DNA from: Sphingorhabdus sp.
Lineage (GTDB): Bacteria; Pseudomonadota; Alphaproteobacteria; Sphingomonadales; Sphingomonadaceae
Assembly (NCBI RefSeq): GCF_023910635.1
Contig: NZ_JAAVVZ010000010.1
Location: 1 to 64,000 of the forward strand
Direction of reading: 5' to 3'
Length of the DNA: 64,000 bases
This document shows, piece after piece, positions 50,874 through 59,829 of the stretch (positions within the stretch are counted from its first letter, which is position 1; every line of letters begins with the position of its first letter). The position numbers were made by a program, and so were the translations under genes. Under the pieces are notes generated by a model. The model was not told where the DNA came from. It did not search any database and saw only the letters and a program-made list of their open reading frames with translations.

Positions 50874-50902
50874 ATTGAAAGCGCGTGCAAAGCGCTCATA
50901 TT
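50874..50902 (+). promoter_or_regulatory. Candidate heat-shock (RpoH) promoter of lon
   Basis: ATTGAA, about 15 bases, GCTCATAT, which resembles the CTTGAA / CCCCATNT pattern of RpoH promoters. It lies about 50 bp before the lon ATG. Confidence 0.4.
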
Positions 50903-50953
50903 GGGGGAGAACCGGCGAGGCACCATTTTGGGTGATCGCCAATTGGAGTATCT

Positions 50954-53353
50954 ATGGATCTGAACCTTCCATTATTGCCGTTGCGCGATATCGTTGTTTT
51001 TCCCGGCATGATTGTGCCGTTGTTTGTCGGACGCGACAAATCGGTGGTTGCACTTGAAAAGGCGATGGCCGCCAACAAAGAAATTTTTCTGGTGGCCCAG
51101 CTTGACCCTGCCGAGGATGATCCTGACAAGGATGATCTGTATAATATCGGCGTAACTGCGACGATCATGCAGTTGTTGAAACTGCCCGATGGCACCGTGC
51201 GCGTGCTGGTCGAGGGCAAGCAGCGCGCTGAATTGCGCGACGTGCTGGAGCGCGGTAACGATTATGTCGAAGCCAATATTAGCCTGATCACCGAAAAGAA
51301 CGCCGAAGGGCCTCAGGCCACTGCGTTAATGCGGTCGGTTACCGAGCAATTTGAGAGTTATTCGAAGCTGAATAAGAAAATGCCTGCCGAAACGGCGGTG
51401 CAACTGACTGAGATTAAAACACCATCTGCGCTTGCAGATGCGGTGGCGGCGAACATACAATTGAAAGTGTCGGATAAGCAGTCCTTGTTGGTCGAGGCCA
51501 ACCCGTTGCGCCGCTTGGAGATGGCCTTTGCCTTCATGGAGGGCGAGCTTGGCGTTTTGCAGGTGGAGAAGAAAATTCGTGGCCGCGTGAAGCGCCAGAT
51601 GGAGAAGACCCAGCGCGAATATTATTTGAATGAGCAGATGAAGGCCATTCAGCGCGAGCTTGGCAACGAAGATGGCGAAGGCGGCGACGAGACTGCCGAG
51701 CTTCAATCCAAGATCGACACGATGAAGCTGTCCAAGGAAGCAAAGGCGAAAGCCAATGCGGAATTGAAAAAGCTGCGCGGCATGGCGCCCATGTCAGCAG
51801 AGGCGACCGTGATCCGTAATTATCTTGATACGTTACTCGGCATTCCATGGGGCAAGAAGTCAAAGCTGAAGCGGGATATCGCTAAGGCGCAGGACGTGCT
51901 CGATGCCGACCATTTCGCGCTGGAAAAGGTGAAGGACCGGATCATTGAATATCTTGCGGTGCAAGCCCGCACGAACAAGCTGAAGGGGCCAATATTGTGC
52001 CTCGTCGGCCCTCCCGGCGTTGGCAAGACCTCGCTTGGTAAATCGATTGCCAAGGCGACGGGCCGTGAATTCATCCGCCAATCCTTGGGCGGCGTGCGCG
52101 ATGAAGCGGAAATTCGCGGTCATCGTCGGACCTATATCGGTTCAATGCCCGGCAAGGTCGCGGCAAACCTGAAAAAGGCGGGGACAATGAACCCGTTATT
52201 CCTGCTCGACGAAATCGACAAGCTTGGACAGGATTTCCGCGGCGACCCCGCGTCGGCCTTGCTGGAAGTGCTTGACCCGGAACAGAACAACAAGTTCAAC
52301 GACCATTATCTGGAAGTTGATCTTGATTTGTCGGACGTCATGTTTGTGACGACTGCAAACAGCTTAAACTTACCGCGCGCCTTGTTGGACCGGATGGAAA
52401 TCATCCGTCTCGAAGGCTATACCGAAGACGAAAAGCTTGAGATCGCCAAGCGGCATTTGATCGAAAAGCAAATCGAAGCCCATGGCTTGAAGCATGATGA
52501 GTTTTCCATCAGCGACGACGCCATGCGTGACGTCATTCGTTACTACACACGTGAAGCAGGCGTGCGGACTCTGGAGCGCGAAATTGCAAAGCTTGCGCGT
52601 AAGGCGCTGCGCCGCATCTTGGAAGGCAAAGACAAAAGCATTGTCATCACGCCGGAAAATCTGGCGGACTTTTCAGGTGTCCGCAAATATCGCCATGACA
52701 TGGGCGAGGAAGAAAACCAGATCGGCGCCGTTACGGGCCTCGCCTGGACAGAAGTTGGCGGCGAATTGCTAACGATCGAAGCGGTTACGGTGCCCGGTAA
52801 GGGGCAGATCAAAACCACGGGTAAGCTTGGCGAGGTCATGAGCGAATCCATTCAGGCTGCCTTGAGCTATGTGAAGGCGCGTGCGCCGAGCTATGGCATC
52901 AAGCCAAGCCTTTTTGCGCGCAAGGATGTGCACATTCACCTTCCCGAAGGCGCAGTACCAAAGGATGGCCCCTCCGCCGGTATCGGCATGGTCACCTGCA
53001 TCGTGTCGACGCTAACGGGTATTGCGGTGCACCGCGATGTGGCGATGACCGGCGAAGTAACCTTGCGCGGCCGGGTACTCCCTATCGGCGGCTTAAAGGA
53101 AAAATTGCTGGCGGCATTGCGCGGGGGGATCAAAACAGTTCTGATCCCGCAAGAGAATGAAAAGGACCTCGCAGATATCCCGGCAAATATAAAAAATGGT
53201 CTGGAAATCATTCCTGTAAGCCATGTTGACCAAGTTCTGGCGCGTGCGCTTGTGGCGCCATTGGTACCTGTTGAGTGGACCGAGGCCGATGATCTGGCTG
53301 CGGCTTTGCCAGCGGGAATCGGTGGGGAAAATGGGGCTGCGGTGACGCATTAA
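50954..53353 (+). CDS. lon: ATP-dependent protease Lon
   Basis: A 799-residue cytosolic AAA+ protease that degrades misfolded and regulatory proteins. In Caulobacter it degrades CcrM, DnaA and SciP-related cell-cycle factors. The N-terminal substrate domain starts [23 protein letters not shown]. Walker A is [15 protein letters not shown], Walker B is [10 protein letters not shown], and sensor 2 lies in [11 protein letters not shown]. The Ser-Lys dyad is S674 in [11 protein letters not shown] and K715 in GGLKEKLL. It follows ybaB after a terminator and has its own likely heat-shock promoter. hupB downstream is separately promoted. A SciP gene is in the same window (7624-7923). Confidence 0.97.
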   Translation: MDLNLPLLPLRDIVVFPGMIVPLFVGRDKSVVALEKAMAANKEIFLVAQLDPAEDDPDKDDLYNIGVTATIMQLLKLPDGTVRVLVEGKQRAELRDVLERGNDYVEANISLITEKNAEGPQATALMRSVTEQFESYSKLNKKMPAETAVQLTEIKTPSALADAVAANIQLKVSDKQSLLVEANPLRRLEMAFAFMEGELGVLQVEKKIRGRVKRQMEKTQREYYLNEQMKAIQRELGNEDGEGGDETAELQSKIDTMKLSKEAKAKANAELKKLRGMAPMSAEATVIRNYLDTLLGIPWGKKSKLKRDIAKAQDVLDADHFALEKVKDRIIEYLAVQARTNKLKGPILCLVGPPGVGKTSLGKSIAKATGREFIRQSLGGVRDEAEIRGHRRTYIGSMPGKVAANLKKAGTMNPLFLLDEIDKLGQDFRGDPASALLEVLDPEQNNKFNDHYLEVDLDLSDVMFVTTANSLNLPRALLDRMEIIRLEGYTEDEKLEIAKRHLIEKQIEAHGLKHDEFSISDDAMRDVIRYYTREAGVRTLEREIAKLARKALRRILEGKDKSIVITPENLADFSGVRKYRHDMGEEENQIGAVTGLAWTEVGGELLTIEAVTVPGKGQIKTTGKLGEVMSESIQAALSYVKARAPSYGIKPSLFARKDVHIHLPEGAVPKDGPSAGIGMVTCIVSTLTGIAVHRDVAMTGEVTLRGRVLPIGGLKEKLLAALRGGIKTVLIPQENEKDLADIPANIKNGLEIIPVSHVDQVLARALVAPLVPVEWTEADDLAAALPAGIGGENGAAVTH

Positions 53354-53439
53354 GCCCGTGCGTTCTGCCTTTAATCGTATTTAATAGGCAGGACGCGCAG
53401 TTTTTCACAAAAAATGACGGTTTTAGGCCGATATTTCCT

Positions 53440-53467
53440 TTGACAGTGTCAACAATCTGCTCATTAT
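53440..53467 (+). promoter_or_regulatory. Sigma-70-type promoter of hupB
   Basis: TTGACA is a perfect -35, with 16 bp to CATTAT as -10. TTGACAGTGTCAA around the -35 is also a near-palindrome that a repressor could use. The hupB ATG is about 75 bp downstream. Confidence 0.6.
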
Positions 53468-53543
53468 CCGCGAACCGGCCCAAGCCGCGACTCAATTTAG
53501 CAATAAGTGAGTGTCACATAATTTTTAAAAGGGGGGTTCCCAA

Positions 53544-53816
53544 ATGAACAAGCAAGATCTCGTCAGTGCAGTTGCCGACGCTAGCGGTTTGACCAAGGCC
53601 GATGCTGGCAAAGCTGTTGAAGCAACATTCGAAGCGATCACTGGCGCACTGAAAAGCGGCGGCGAAGTGCGTCTCGTTGGTTTCGGCACTTTTGGCGTTG
53701 CAAAGCGCAAGGCATCGACCGGACGTAACCCACGCACCGGTGAGCCAATGACCATCAAGGCATCGACTCAGCCAAAGTTCAAAGCTGGCAAGGCGCTCAA
53801 GGACGCTGTCAACTAA
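53544..53816 (+). CDS. hupB: DNA-binding protein HU-beta
   Basis: A 90-residue histone-like protein that bends and compacts DNA as a dimer. It begins MNKQDLVSAVADASGLTKADAGKAVE. The DNA-binding arms are in VRLVGFGTFGVAKRKASTGRNPRTGEP with the intercalating Pro of RNPRTGEP, and it ends KFKAGKALKDAVN. AGGGGGG precedes ATG 53544 at about 9 nt. It has its own promoter and a strong terminator, so it is monocistronic, as expected for an abundant protein. Confidence 0.96.
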   Translation: MNKQDLVSAVADASGLTKADAGKAVEATFEAITGALKSGGEVRLVGFGTFGVAKRKASTGRNPRTGEPMTIKASTQPKFKAGKALKDAVN

Positions 53817-53837
53817 GGCACACGCCAAGAAATTGGT

Positions 53838-53871
53838 AAAAAGGGCGGGGCGAAAGCACCCGCCCTTTTTT
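53838..53871 (+). terminator. Strong rho-independent terminator of hupB
   Basis: AAAAAGGGCGGG, a GCGAAAGCA loop and CCCGCCCTTTTTT: a long GC stem with A-tract and T6. Confidence 0.92.
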
Positions 53872-53959
53872 GTATCACCGCGCGACGGCGACACATTCCT
53901 TATTATTGAAGCGCCATAACGCCGGACCGCGCAACACCTAGGTCCATTTTGATAGCTAT

Positions 53960-53985
53960 GCGGATTTAATAGGTCCTGACCCTAA
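53960..53985. repeat. Solo end of the GGTCAGGACC repeat
   Basis: GCGGATTTAATAGGTCCTGA, continuing CCCTAA: the right end of family 1 including the GGATTTAA stretch of its arm. No left arm nearby. Confidence 0.8.
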
Positions 53986-54011
53986 GTGGGAATTTGCTCC
54001 CCCAACTGTTG

Positions 54012-54251
54012 TTAAGCCGCCAAACGGCCTCCGTTTTGCGGGCGGGGCGTAGCCGGAAAGGCAATGATTGTAGCAGGCGCCAAGCGCCGCATATCGCCCA
54101 AAATGATCCGGCGTTCCCGCTGCATCGCTGGCGCAAATTCCATATCAATAACTTCTTGGATGCGCGGCATGGCGTTGCGAATTGTCAACATGATTACGCC
54201 AATGGATGCACCCAGCGCAGTGAGGAAGAGAAGCGAAGCGATGATAGTCAT
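54012..54251 (-). CDS. Small membrane protein of unknown function
   Basis: A 79-residue protein: one N-terminal membrane segment (MTIIASLLFLTALGASIGVIMLTI, signal-anchor-like) and a basic, helical tail (MQRERRIILGDMRRLAPATIIAFPAT). ATG 54251 puts the hydrophobic segment at the start. The composition is convincing, but no family is recognised. The upstream region is AT-rich (54252-54420), which could hold its promoter. It lies downstream on the same strand of the frameshifted gene at 54444-54759. Confidence 0.6.
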   Translation of the reverse strand: MTIIASLLFLTALGASIGVIMLTIRNAMPRIQEVIDMEFAPAMQRERRIILGDMRRLAPATIIAFPATPRPQNGGRLAA

Positions 54252-54443
54252 GGCAATAATCCTTTGTGATCCCCGCCCCAAATCGGGCGCAGTGTTGATT
54301 CGGTTTCACACCGTATTTCCGCTCTTGTTCACTATTTGTTCTTGTTTGTCAAGCGGCATGAGTGAAGTGGAACAACGCTGGATAAAATGGGGGATGAAGT
54401 GTGGATAACTTTGGAAAAGGCAAAAGGTGCCAATAGTCGAAGT

Positions 54444-54759
54444 TTAAGGTTTGATGGCGGCTCCACGGCGTTCCGTGTGCCAGGTTTGCAGCGCCTGTTG
54501 TAGGCATCCGGTGAAACCATTGCTGCCGTTCACGGAACAGCTTTTGGGCAATATTGCGCGGGCATAATTGTCGAGGCTTTCGACCGCAGAGGTCCAGCTT
54601 CCGCCCGCCGCGTCTTTTTCCTCCTCTTCGCGTAGTGGTTTGGGAATAGGGTAGCGGTCATGTTCGGGTTGCGCTGCGCATACGACAATTTCGCCGCCAT
54701 CCCCCTTTGGGCATTACCCCCAGCAGAAATGCAGCGATGACGGTTAATTGCATCTTCAT
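54444..54759 (-). pseudogene. Frameshifted small secreted protein (IVVC family)
   Basis: Starting at ATG 54759 the frame reads MKMQLTVIAAFLLGVMPKG, a signal peptide, then goes off at a run AAAGGGGG (about 54703-54710). In the +1 frame, continuing from there, the protein reads GDGGEIVVCAAQPEHDRYPIPKPLREEEE, then GGSWTSAVESLDNYARAI and PKSCSVNGSNGFTGCLQQ, to TAA at 54444-54446. The IVVC...YRIPKPLRE pattern is a recurring small secreted-protein type in sphingomonads. One extra G in the homopolymer would explain the break. It is either a true frameshift mutation, a phase-variable tract or a sequencing error. The annotation of two separate short ORFs here would be wrong. Function unknown. Confidence 0.75.
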
Positions 54760-54858
54760 GTGGCTTTCCCGTCCATCCCATCGCTTTATGCAGATGGTCC
54801 TGAACCGCCTGTTAATGCATCTGCCGTGGGTTTTGCATCGCGAGAAAAGCATTGGTGC

Positions 54859-54885
54859 TTGACGAATCCCTGCCGCAACTATAAC
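54859..54885 (+). promoter_or_regulatory. Candidate rpsB promoter
   Basis: TTGACG, 15 bp, TATAAC. The hexamers are good but spacing is short (16 bp to ATAACG). It sits about 110 bp before the rpsB ATG. Confidence 0.45.
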
Positions 54886-54902
54886 GGCCCGCTCATTCCA
54901 CA

Positions 54903-54966
54903 TGGGAAACGCACATACCGGTGCTGATCTATGCCTTTCAGGCAATAGTGACGTTCTAGTTTCCCA
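54903..54966 (+). promoter_or_regulatory. Structured rpsB leader, possible S2 autoregulatory element
   Basis: TGGGAAAC (54903-54910) pairs with GTTTCCCA (54959-54966) as an 8-bp closing stem, with TGCC-tttca-GGCA (54932-54944) inside. The closing 3' arm ends 11 nt before the GGAAGGAG ribosome binding region. S2 represses its own mRNA through a leader in other bacteria. Confidence 0.45.
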
Positions 54967-54992
54967 GAGGCTCAACCGGAAGGAGAAGTACC

Positions 54993-55865
54993 ATGGCGGC
55001 ACCTGTCGTTACCATGCAGCATTTGCTTGAAGCTGGGGCCCATTTCGGCCACCAAACACACCGTTGGAACCCGCGTATGAAGCCGTATATCTTCGGCGCG
55101 CGCAACGGCATCCACATTCTCGATTTATCGCAGTCTGTGCCATTGTTCGCACGTGCGTTAGATTTTGTCGCTCAAAGCGTTTCGTCTGGCGGCAAGGTTT
55201 TGTTCGTTGGCACGAAGCGTCAGGCACAAGGCCCAATCGCCGATGCAGCCCGCGCATCGGGTCAGCATTTCGTCAACCATCGTTGGTTGGGCGGCATGCT
55301 CACCAACTGGAAGACCATTTCGAACTCGATCAAGAAGCTTAAGACGCTTGAAGAGCAGCTTTCGGGCGACACGCACGGTTTCACTAAGAAGGAAATCCTT
55401 CAAATGACCCGCGAGCGCGACAAGCTTGAAATGAGCCTTGGCGGCATCCGCGACATGGGTGGCATTCCTGACGTCATGTTCGTCATTGACGCCAACAAGG
55501 AAGAGCTCGCCATCAAGGAAGCCAATGTTTTGGGTATTCCAGTGATCGCGATCCTCGATTCAAACGTATCGCCTGACGGCATTGCATTCCCCGTCCCTGC
55601 AAATGATGACGCCGCACGCGCCATTCGTTTGTATTGCGACGCCGTTGCCACTGCGGCAACCAAGGGCAATGTAAACGCTAAGGTTGCCAAGGGCATTGAC
55701 CTTGGTGCGGAAGTTGAGCCAGCGGCTGAACCAGCGTTGGTTGAAGAAGCCGCGCCAGTAGCCGAAGAAGCCGCGCCTGTAGCAGAAGAAGCCGCGCCCG
55801 TTGCCGAAGAAGCTGCGCCTGTTGCTGAAGTTGCTCCAGCCGAAGCGCCTGCCGCAGAAGCGTAA
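54993..55865 (+). CDS. rpsB: 30S ribosomal protein S2
   Basis: A 290-residue S2. The core has [46 protein letters not shown] and [18 protein letters not shown], as in all S2 proteins. Beyond about residue 245 there is an acidic, disordered tail with four 7-residue repeats (EEAAPVA) encoded by 21-bp units at 55743-55826; E. coli S2 (241 residues) lacks it. It starts with AAGGAGAAG before ATG 54993. First gene of the rpsB-tsf cluster. S2 is required for binding S1 to the 30S subunit. Confidence 0.97.
   Translation: MAAPVVTMQHLLEAGAHFGHQTHRWNPRMKPYIFGARNGIHILDLSQSVPLFARALDFVAQSVSSGGKVLFVGTKRQAQGPIADAARASGQHFVNHRWLGGMLTNWKTISNSIKKLKTLEEQLSGDTHGFTKKEILQMTRERDKLEMSLGGIRDMGGIPDVMFVIDANKEELAIKEANVLGIPVIAILDSNVSPDGIAFPVPANDDAARAIRLYCDAVATAATKGNVNAKVAKGIDLGAEVEPAAEPALVEEAAPVAEEAAPVAEEAAPVAEEAAPVAEVAPAEAPAAEA
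55743..55826 (+). repeat. Four 21-bp coding repeats in rpsB
   Basis: Each unit starts GAAGAAGC and encodes EEAAPVA. Silent third-position differences between units suggest they are not brand new. Confidence 0.85.
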
Positions 55866-55871
55866 TCAATT

Positions 55872-55967
55872 TGTCGTCACCCCCGCGTATGCGGGGGCCC
55901 AACCCCTGACGTTTGCATATATCGTAAACGCAGGTGTTGGATCCCCGCTTTTGTAGGGATGACGAAC
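55872..55967. repeat. Family-3 palindromic repeat between rpsB and tsf
   Basis: Starts CGTCACCCCCGCGTATGCGG and ends CCCCGCTTTTGTAGGGATGA, with GTTTGCATATATCGTAAAC as a central hairpin. Layout matches 21881-21988 though sequence is more diverged. It occupies nearly the whole rpsB-tsf spacer. Confidence 0.7.
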
Positions 55968-56018
55968 TTTAATGAGGTCGATTGGCCTCTCGCAAACCAC
56001 ATTCGAAAGGACAAATTT

Positions 56019-56945
56019 ATGTCTGCAATTACTGCTTCAGCCGTCAAGGAACTGCGTGAGCTTTCCGGTGCTGGCATGATGGACGCCAAAAAGGCGCTTG
56101 AAGAAACCAAGGGTGATATCGAAGCCGCCGTTGACTTGCTGCGCGCCAAGGGCCTTGCAACCGCTGCCAAGAAATCCAGCCGCACCGCAGCCGAAGGTCT
56201 TGTCGGCGTTGCTGTAGACGGCACCAAGGGTACGGCAATCGAAGTTAACAGCCAGACCGACTTCGTTGCAAAGAACGAACAGTTCCAGGAATTCGTTGCC
56301 GCCGTTAGCCAAGTTGCCCTTGGCCTGGCAGCCAACGAAGCAGAGGCCGTTTTGGCTGCGCCTTATGGCGACGGCGAAACCGTTCAGGAACGTTTGACCA
56401 ACAACATCGCAACCATCGGTGAAAACCAGGTTATCCGTCGCGTTAAGTCGCTTTCGGTCAGCAATGGCCGTGTTGTTTCTTATGTCCACAACGCTGCGGC
56501 GCCTGGCATGGGCGGAATCGGCGTTCTGGTGGCGCTTGAGAGCGAAGCTGACGCGACGACGCTGGATGGCCTTGGTAAGCAATTGGCGATGCATATCGCC
56601 GCTGCATTCCCGCTGTCGCTGGACGAAACCGGTCTTGACGCCGAAACGCTTGAGCGTGAGCGTGGCATTGCCCGTGAAAAGGCATCCGAAAGCGGCAAGC
56701 CTGCCGATATCGTCGAAAAGATGGTTGAAGGCGCTGTAAAGAAGTTTGCCAAGGAAAATGCGTTGTTGAGCCAGCCATTTGTCATGGACGGCAAGACACC
56801 CATTTCCGACGTTGTTGCCGCCGCTGCTAAAGAAGCCGGCAAACCCATACTGTTGAAGGACTATGCCCGCTTCCAGCTTGGTGAAGGCATCGAAAAGGAA
56901 GTGTCCGACTTTGCGGCTGAAGTGGCCGCTGCGGTCGGCGCATAA
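56019..56945 (+). CDS. tsf: Elongation factor Ts
   Basis: A 308-residue guanine-nucleotide exchange factor for EF-Tu. The N-terminal UBA-like module is [37 protein letters not shown], followed by [18 protein letters not shown], which contains the TDFV contact to EF-Tu. The coiled-coil and C-terminal modules are present. ATG 56019 ([12 protein letters not shown]) follows GAAAGGA; the 20 extra in-frame residues from 55959 come from the repeat and should be ignored. Co-transcribed with rpsB. Confidence 0.96.
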   Translation: MSAITASAVKELRELSGAGMMDAKKALEETKGDIEAAVDLLRAKGLATAAKKSSRTAAEGLVGVAVDGTKGTAIEVNSQTDFVAKNEQFQEFVAAVSQVALGLAANEAEAVLAAPYGDGETVQERLTNNIATIGENQVIRRVKSLSVSNGRVVSYVHNAAAPGMGGIGVLVALESEADATTLDGLGKQLAMHIAAAFPLSLDETGLDAETLERERGIAREKASESGKPADIVEKMVEGAVKKFAKENALLSQPFVMDGKTPISDVVAAAAKEAGKPILLKDYARFQLGEGIEKEVSDFAAEVAAAVGA

Positions 56946-57047
56946 ATATTCTTGGCTTCCCCGTCGTCTGGCGGGGATAAAGCCTTGGCGATGTGGCGCG
57001 CGGCTCCTATAGCTGGGCGCCATTATTGTATCGGGACGAGGGACTAT

Positions 57048-57773
57048 ATGAGCGCGCACGGCTATCGCCGCATATTGCTGAAACTTTCAGGCGAAGTGCT
57101 GATGGGGGATCAGGCCTATGGCATTGACCCAGATACCGTTGCACGCGTGGCTGAAGAAGTGAAGGCGGCGCAGGATACGGGCTTGCAACTGTGCCTCGTT
57201 ATCGGCGGCGGCAATATCTTCCGGGGTATGGCCGGTGCTGCCAAAGGCATGGACCGCGCGCAAGCCGACTATATGGGCATGCTGGCAACGGTCATGAACG
57301 CTTTGGCCATGCAAAATGCGTTGGAACAGCTTGGCGTTCCCACGCGCGTGCAGTCGGCGATTGAAATGGACAAGGTATGCGAGCCGGTCATTCGCCGCCG
57401 TGCGGAACGGCATCTGGAGAAGGGGCGCATCGTCATTTTCGCGGCCGGCGTTGGCGCACCATTTTTTACAACCGATAGCGGCGCTGCGTTACGTGCCGCC
57501 GAAATGAAATGCGACGCGCTGTTCAAAGGCACCTCGGTCGATGGCGTATACGATGCCGATCCGAAGAAGGTGGCAACAGCAAAACGTTACGAAACATTAA
57601 GTTATGATCGGGTCTTGGCAGATAATCTGAAGGTTATGGATGCCAGCGCGGTATCTTTGTGCCGGGACAACAATATTCCAATCGTGGTCTTTTCCATCCG
57701 CGAACAGGGCAATATATTGAAAGTGCTCGACGGAAGCGGCACTTCAACTGTGGTAACAAGCGAAGGAAACTGA
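57048..57773 (+). CDS. pyrH: UMP kinase
   Basis: A 241-residue amino-acid-kinase-fold enzyme phosphorylating UMP to UDP. It begins [22 protein letters not shown], has [37 protein letters not shown], and the Gly-rich [34 protein letters not shown] is the UMP/ATP region. ATG 57048 is chosen because the upstream in-frame part from 56952 is not family-like. The tsf-pyrH gap of 102 bp contains a short CCCCG..CGGGG hairpin without T-run. frr follows at 3 nt. Confidence 0.96.
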   Translation: MSAHGYRRILLKLSGEVLMGDQAYGIDPDTVARVAEEVKAAQDTGLQLCLVIGGGNIFRGMAGAAKGMDRAQADYMGMLATVMNALAMQNALEQLGVPTRVQSAIEMDKVCEPVIRRRAERHLEKGRIVIFAAGVGAPFFTTDSGAALRAAEMKCDALFKGTSVDGVYDADPKKVATAKRYETLSYDRVLADNLKVMDASAVSLCRDNNIPIVVFSIREQGNILKVLDGSGTSTVVTSEGN

Positions 57774-57776
57774 TCC

Positions 57777-58334
57777 ATGCCGCAATATGACAAAACCGAT
57801 GTAGAGCGCCGTATGAAGGGCGCGGTCGATTCATTCAAAAGCGATCTTTCGGGCTTGCGTACGGGCCGCGCCAATGTGACCTTGCTCGATCCGGTGGTGG
57901 TTGAAGTGTACGGATCACACATGCCGTTGAGCCAAGTTGCGACCGTCAGCGCGCCAGAGCCGCGTCTGCTGTCGGTGCAGGTATGGGACCGGTCCAATGT
58001 GACGCCAGTGGAAAAGGCCATTCGTTCGGCAGGCTTGGGCCTGAACCCGATTACCGATGGCCAGACACTGCGTCTGCCTATTCCCGACCTTACCGAAGAA
58101 CGGCGCAAGGAACTTGCGAAGCTGGCGGGTCAATATGCGGAAAAAGCAAAAATTGCGATTCGCAACGTGCGTCGCGATGCCAATGACGGGCTGAAAACCG
58201 ATGAGAACAAGAAGGAAATCAGTGAAGACGACCGCAAAAGGTTGGAAACTGAAGTCCAGAAAATGACCGATGAAATGATCAAGGCGGTCGATGAGGCCGC
58301 AGCGCACAAGGAAAAGGAAATCCTGAGCCAGTGA
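57777..58334 (+). CDS. frr: Ribosome recycling factor
   Basis: A 185-residue tRNA-shaped factor that splits post-termination ribosomes with EF-G. Typical sequences: [102 protein letters not shown] and the helical C-terminus. Length equals the family norm. Starts 3 nt after pyrH, so translationally linked. Confidence 0.97.
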   Translation: MPQYDKTDVERRMKGAVDSFKSDLSGLRTGRANVTLLDPVVVEVYGSHMPLSQVATVSAPEPRLLSVQVWDRSNVTPVEKAIRSAGLGLNPITDGQTLRLPIPDLTEERRKELAKLAGQYAEKAKIAIRNVRRDANDGLKTDENKKEISEDDRKRLETEVQKMTDEMIKAVDEAAAHKEKEILSQ

Positions 58335-58374
58335 TTTTGGCCAGCCCTTTAACTTCATCGGGTTTAGGTAAGTG

Positions 58375-59091
58375 ATGGCCGTCGCTGAAGCGCAAGAGCG
58401 CATTGCCGCCGGAACGGGCAAAATGCCGCGCCATGTCGCGATCATAATGGATGGCAATGGCCGCTGGGCGAAAAAGCGCATGTTACCAAAGGCGATGGGG
58501 CATAAGCGGGGTGTAGAGACTGTCCGGAATATTGTCCGTGCGGCAGGTGAGCTCGGGCTGGAAACGTTAAGCCTCTACGCCTTCTCCAGCGAGAATTGGA
58601 AACGGCCTGAGGATGAGATCAGCGATCTGATGGGCCTCATGCGTGATTTTATCAAATCTGACCTTGATGAATTCGCCTCTAACAATGTGCGTCTTAAAAT
58701 TATTGGAAATTATAAAGCATTAGCGCCAGATATTGTGGAAATGCTTGAAGAATCTATCGCGCGGACGTCGCAGAACAGCCGCACGACGTTGGCGGTCGCA
58801 CTGAATTATGGCGCACAAGATGAGATTGTCCGCGCGGCCCGCGCTGCCGCTGCGATGGGCGAAATTAATGCGGCGAGCATTGAGGCCAATCTCGACACCG
58901 CAGACTTGCCACCGCTGGATCTGCTCATCCGCACGTCAGGGGAGCAAAGGCTGTCCAATTTCATGCTGTGGCAGGCGGCTTATGCCGAATTCTGGTTTAC
59001 CGAAACCTTATGGCCGGATTTCAACAAGGACGAGCTCGCTGCTGCCCTAAACGAATTTGCGCGGCGTGAACGGCGCTATGGTGGTCGATGA
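58375..59091 (+). CDS. uppS: Undecaprenyl (isoprenyl) diphosphate synthase
   Basis: A 238-residue cis-prenyltransferase that makes C55 undecaprenyl diphosphate, the lipid carrier for peptidoglycan. Motifs: HVAIIMDGNGRWAKKR with the Asp and Arg of the active site, LSLYAFSSENWKRP, and the C-terminal RTSGEQRLSNFMLWQAAYAEFWFTETLWPDF. ATG 58375 follows AGG at 6 nt; GTG 58372 is one codon upstream. It is cotranscribed with cdsA (4-nt overlap) and dxr; dxr supplies its isoprenoid precursors. Confidence 0.96.
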   Translation: MAVAEAQERIAAGTGKMPRHVAIIMDGNGRWAKKRMLPKAMGHKRGVETVRNIVRAAGELGLETLSLYAFSSENWKRPEDEISDLMGLMRDFIKSDLDEFASNNVRLKIIGNYKALAPDIVEMLEESIARTSQNSRTTLAVALNYGAQDEIVRAARAAAAMGEINAASIEANLDTADLPPLDLLIRTSGEQRLSNFMLWQAAYAEFWFTETLWPDFNKDELAAALNEFARRERRYGGR

Positions 59092-59825
59092 ACGATAAGG
59101 TCGCGCCGCTGCTGAAACCCCGATCGGACCTGGGCATACGGACCTTGTCGAGCGTCGCCATGATGTCGGTTGCGATAGTTGCGATCTGGCTAGGCGGCTA
59201 TGCCTTTATGGCCCTCGTTATTGCCGTTGGCCTCGGGGTGTTTTTCGAATTTACCAAATTGGTGTTCGGCTTCACGCGAAGTCCGATGGCACGGATTTTG
59301 TGGCTGTTGGGCGGCCTGACCTATGTCGGCCTTGCATGTTTCACTTTGATGCTGTTCAGCGCGCCTTTTTTTGGCATGACGCCCGCAATCCTATTGATCG
59401 CAGGTGTCATTGGCACGGATGTCGGTGCCTATTTTGCGGGACGAAGCATTGGCGGACCCAAAATCGCGCCACGGATTAGTCCGTCCAAAACATGGTCTGG
59501 CCTTTTTGGCGGCATGATGGGTGCGGGCCTTATGATGGTTTTTATTCAAGCAGGCATCTACGCCTTCAGGGGCGGAAATGCTGGCGATGGCGATGTCTAT
59601 CTTGCATATGGCTGGTTTCGCCTCATGCTGACGGGGGCCGCGCTTGCGGTGGTCGCGCAAATGGGGGATTTCTTCGAAAGCTGGATGAAGCGGCGGGCAG
59701 GGGTGAAAGACTCCGGGCGATTGATACCCGGCCATGGCGGGTTATTTGACCGGACGGATGGCCTGATTGCTGTTGCTTTTGCCGCCGGTGTCGTGACTTT
59801 ATTCCAAAGTGTGGCCGGTAGCTGA
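59088..59825 (+). CDS. cdsA: Phosphatidate cytidylyltransferase
   Basis: A 245-residue membrane enzyme making CDP-diacylglycerol from phosphatidate and CTP. About six membrane segments precede the family signature, which lies near the C-terminus: SWMKRRAGVKDSGRLIPGHGGLFDRTDG, matching the CDP-diglyceride synthase pattern. Its ATG overlaps the uppS stop (ATGA). It ends 4 nt before dxr starts. Confidence 0.95.
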   Translation: MNDKVAPLLKPRSDLGIRTLSSVAMMSVAIVAIWLGGYAFMALVIAVGLGVFFEFTKLVFGFTRSPMARILWLLGGLTYVGLACFTLMLFSAPFFGMTPAILLIAGVIGTDVGAYFAGRSIGGPKIAPRISPSKTWSGLFGGMMGAGLMMVFIQAGIYAFRGGNAGDGDVYLAYGWFRLMLTGAALAVVAQMGDFFESWMKRRAGVKDSGRLIPGHGGLFDRTDGLIAVAFAAGVVTLFQSVAGS

Positions 59826-59829
59826 TCCC

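Noticed and set aside
54530-55002. Two separate short minus-strand genes (54530-54781 and 54658-55002).
   Set aside because: The joined frame through 54444-54759 explains the region far better; the two ORFs are frame fragments.
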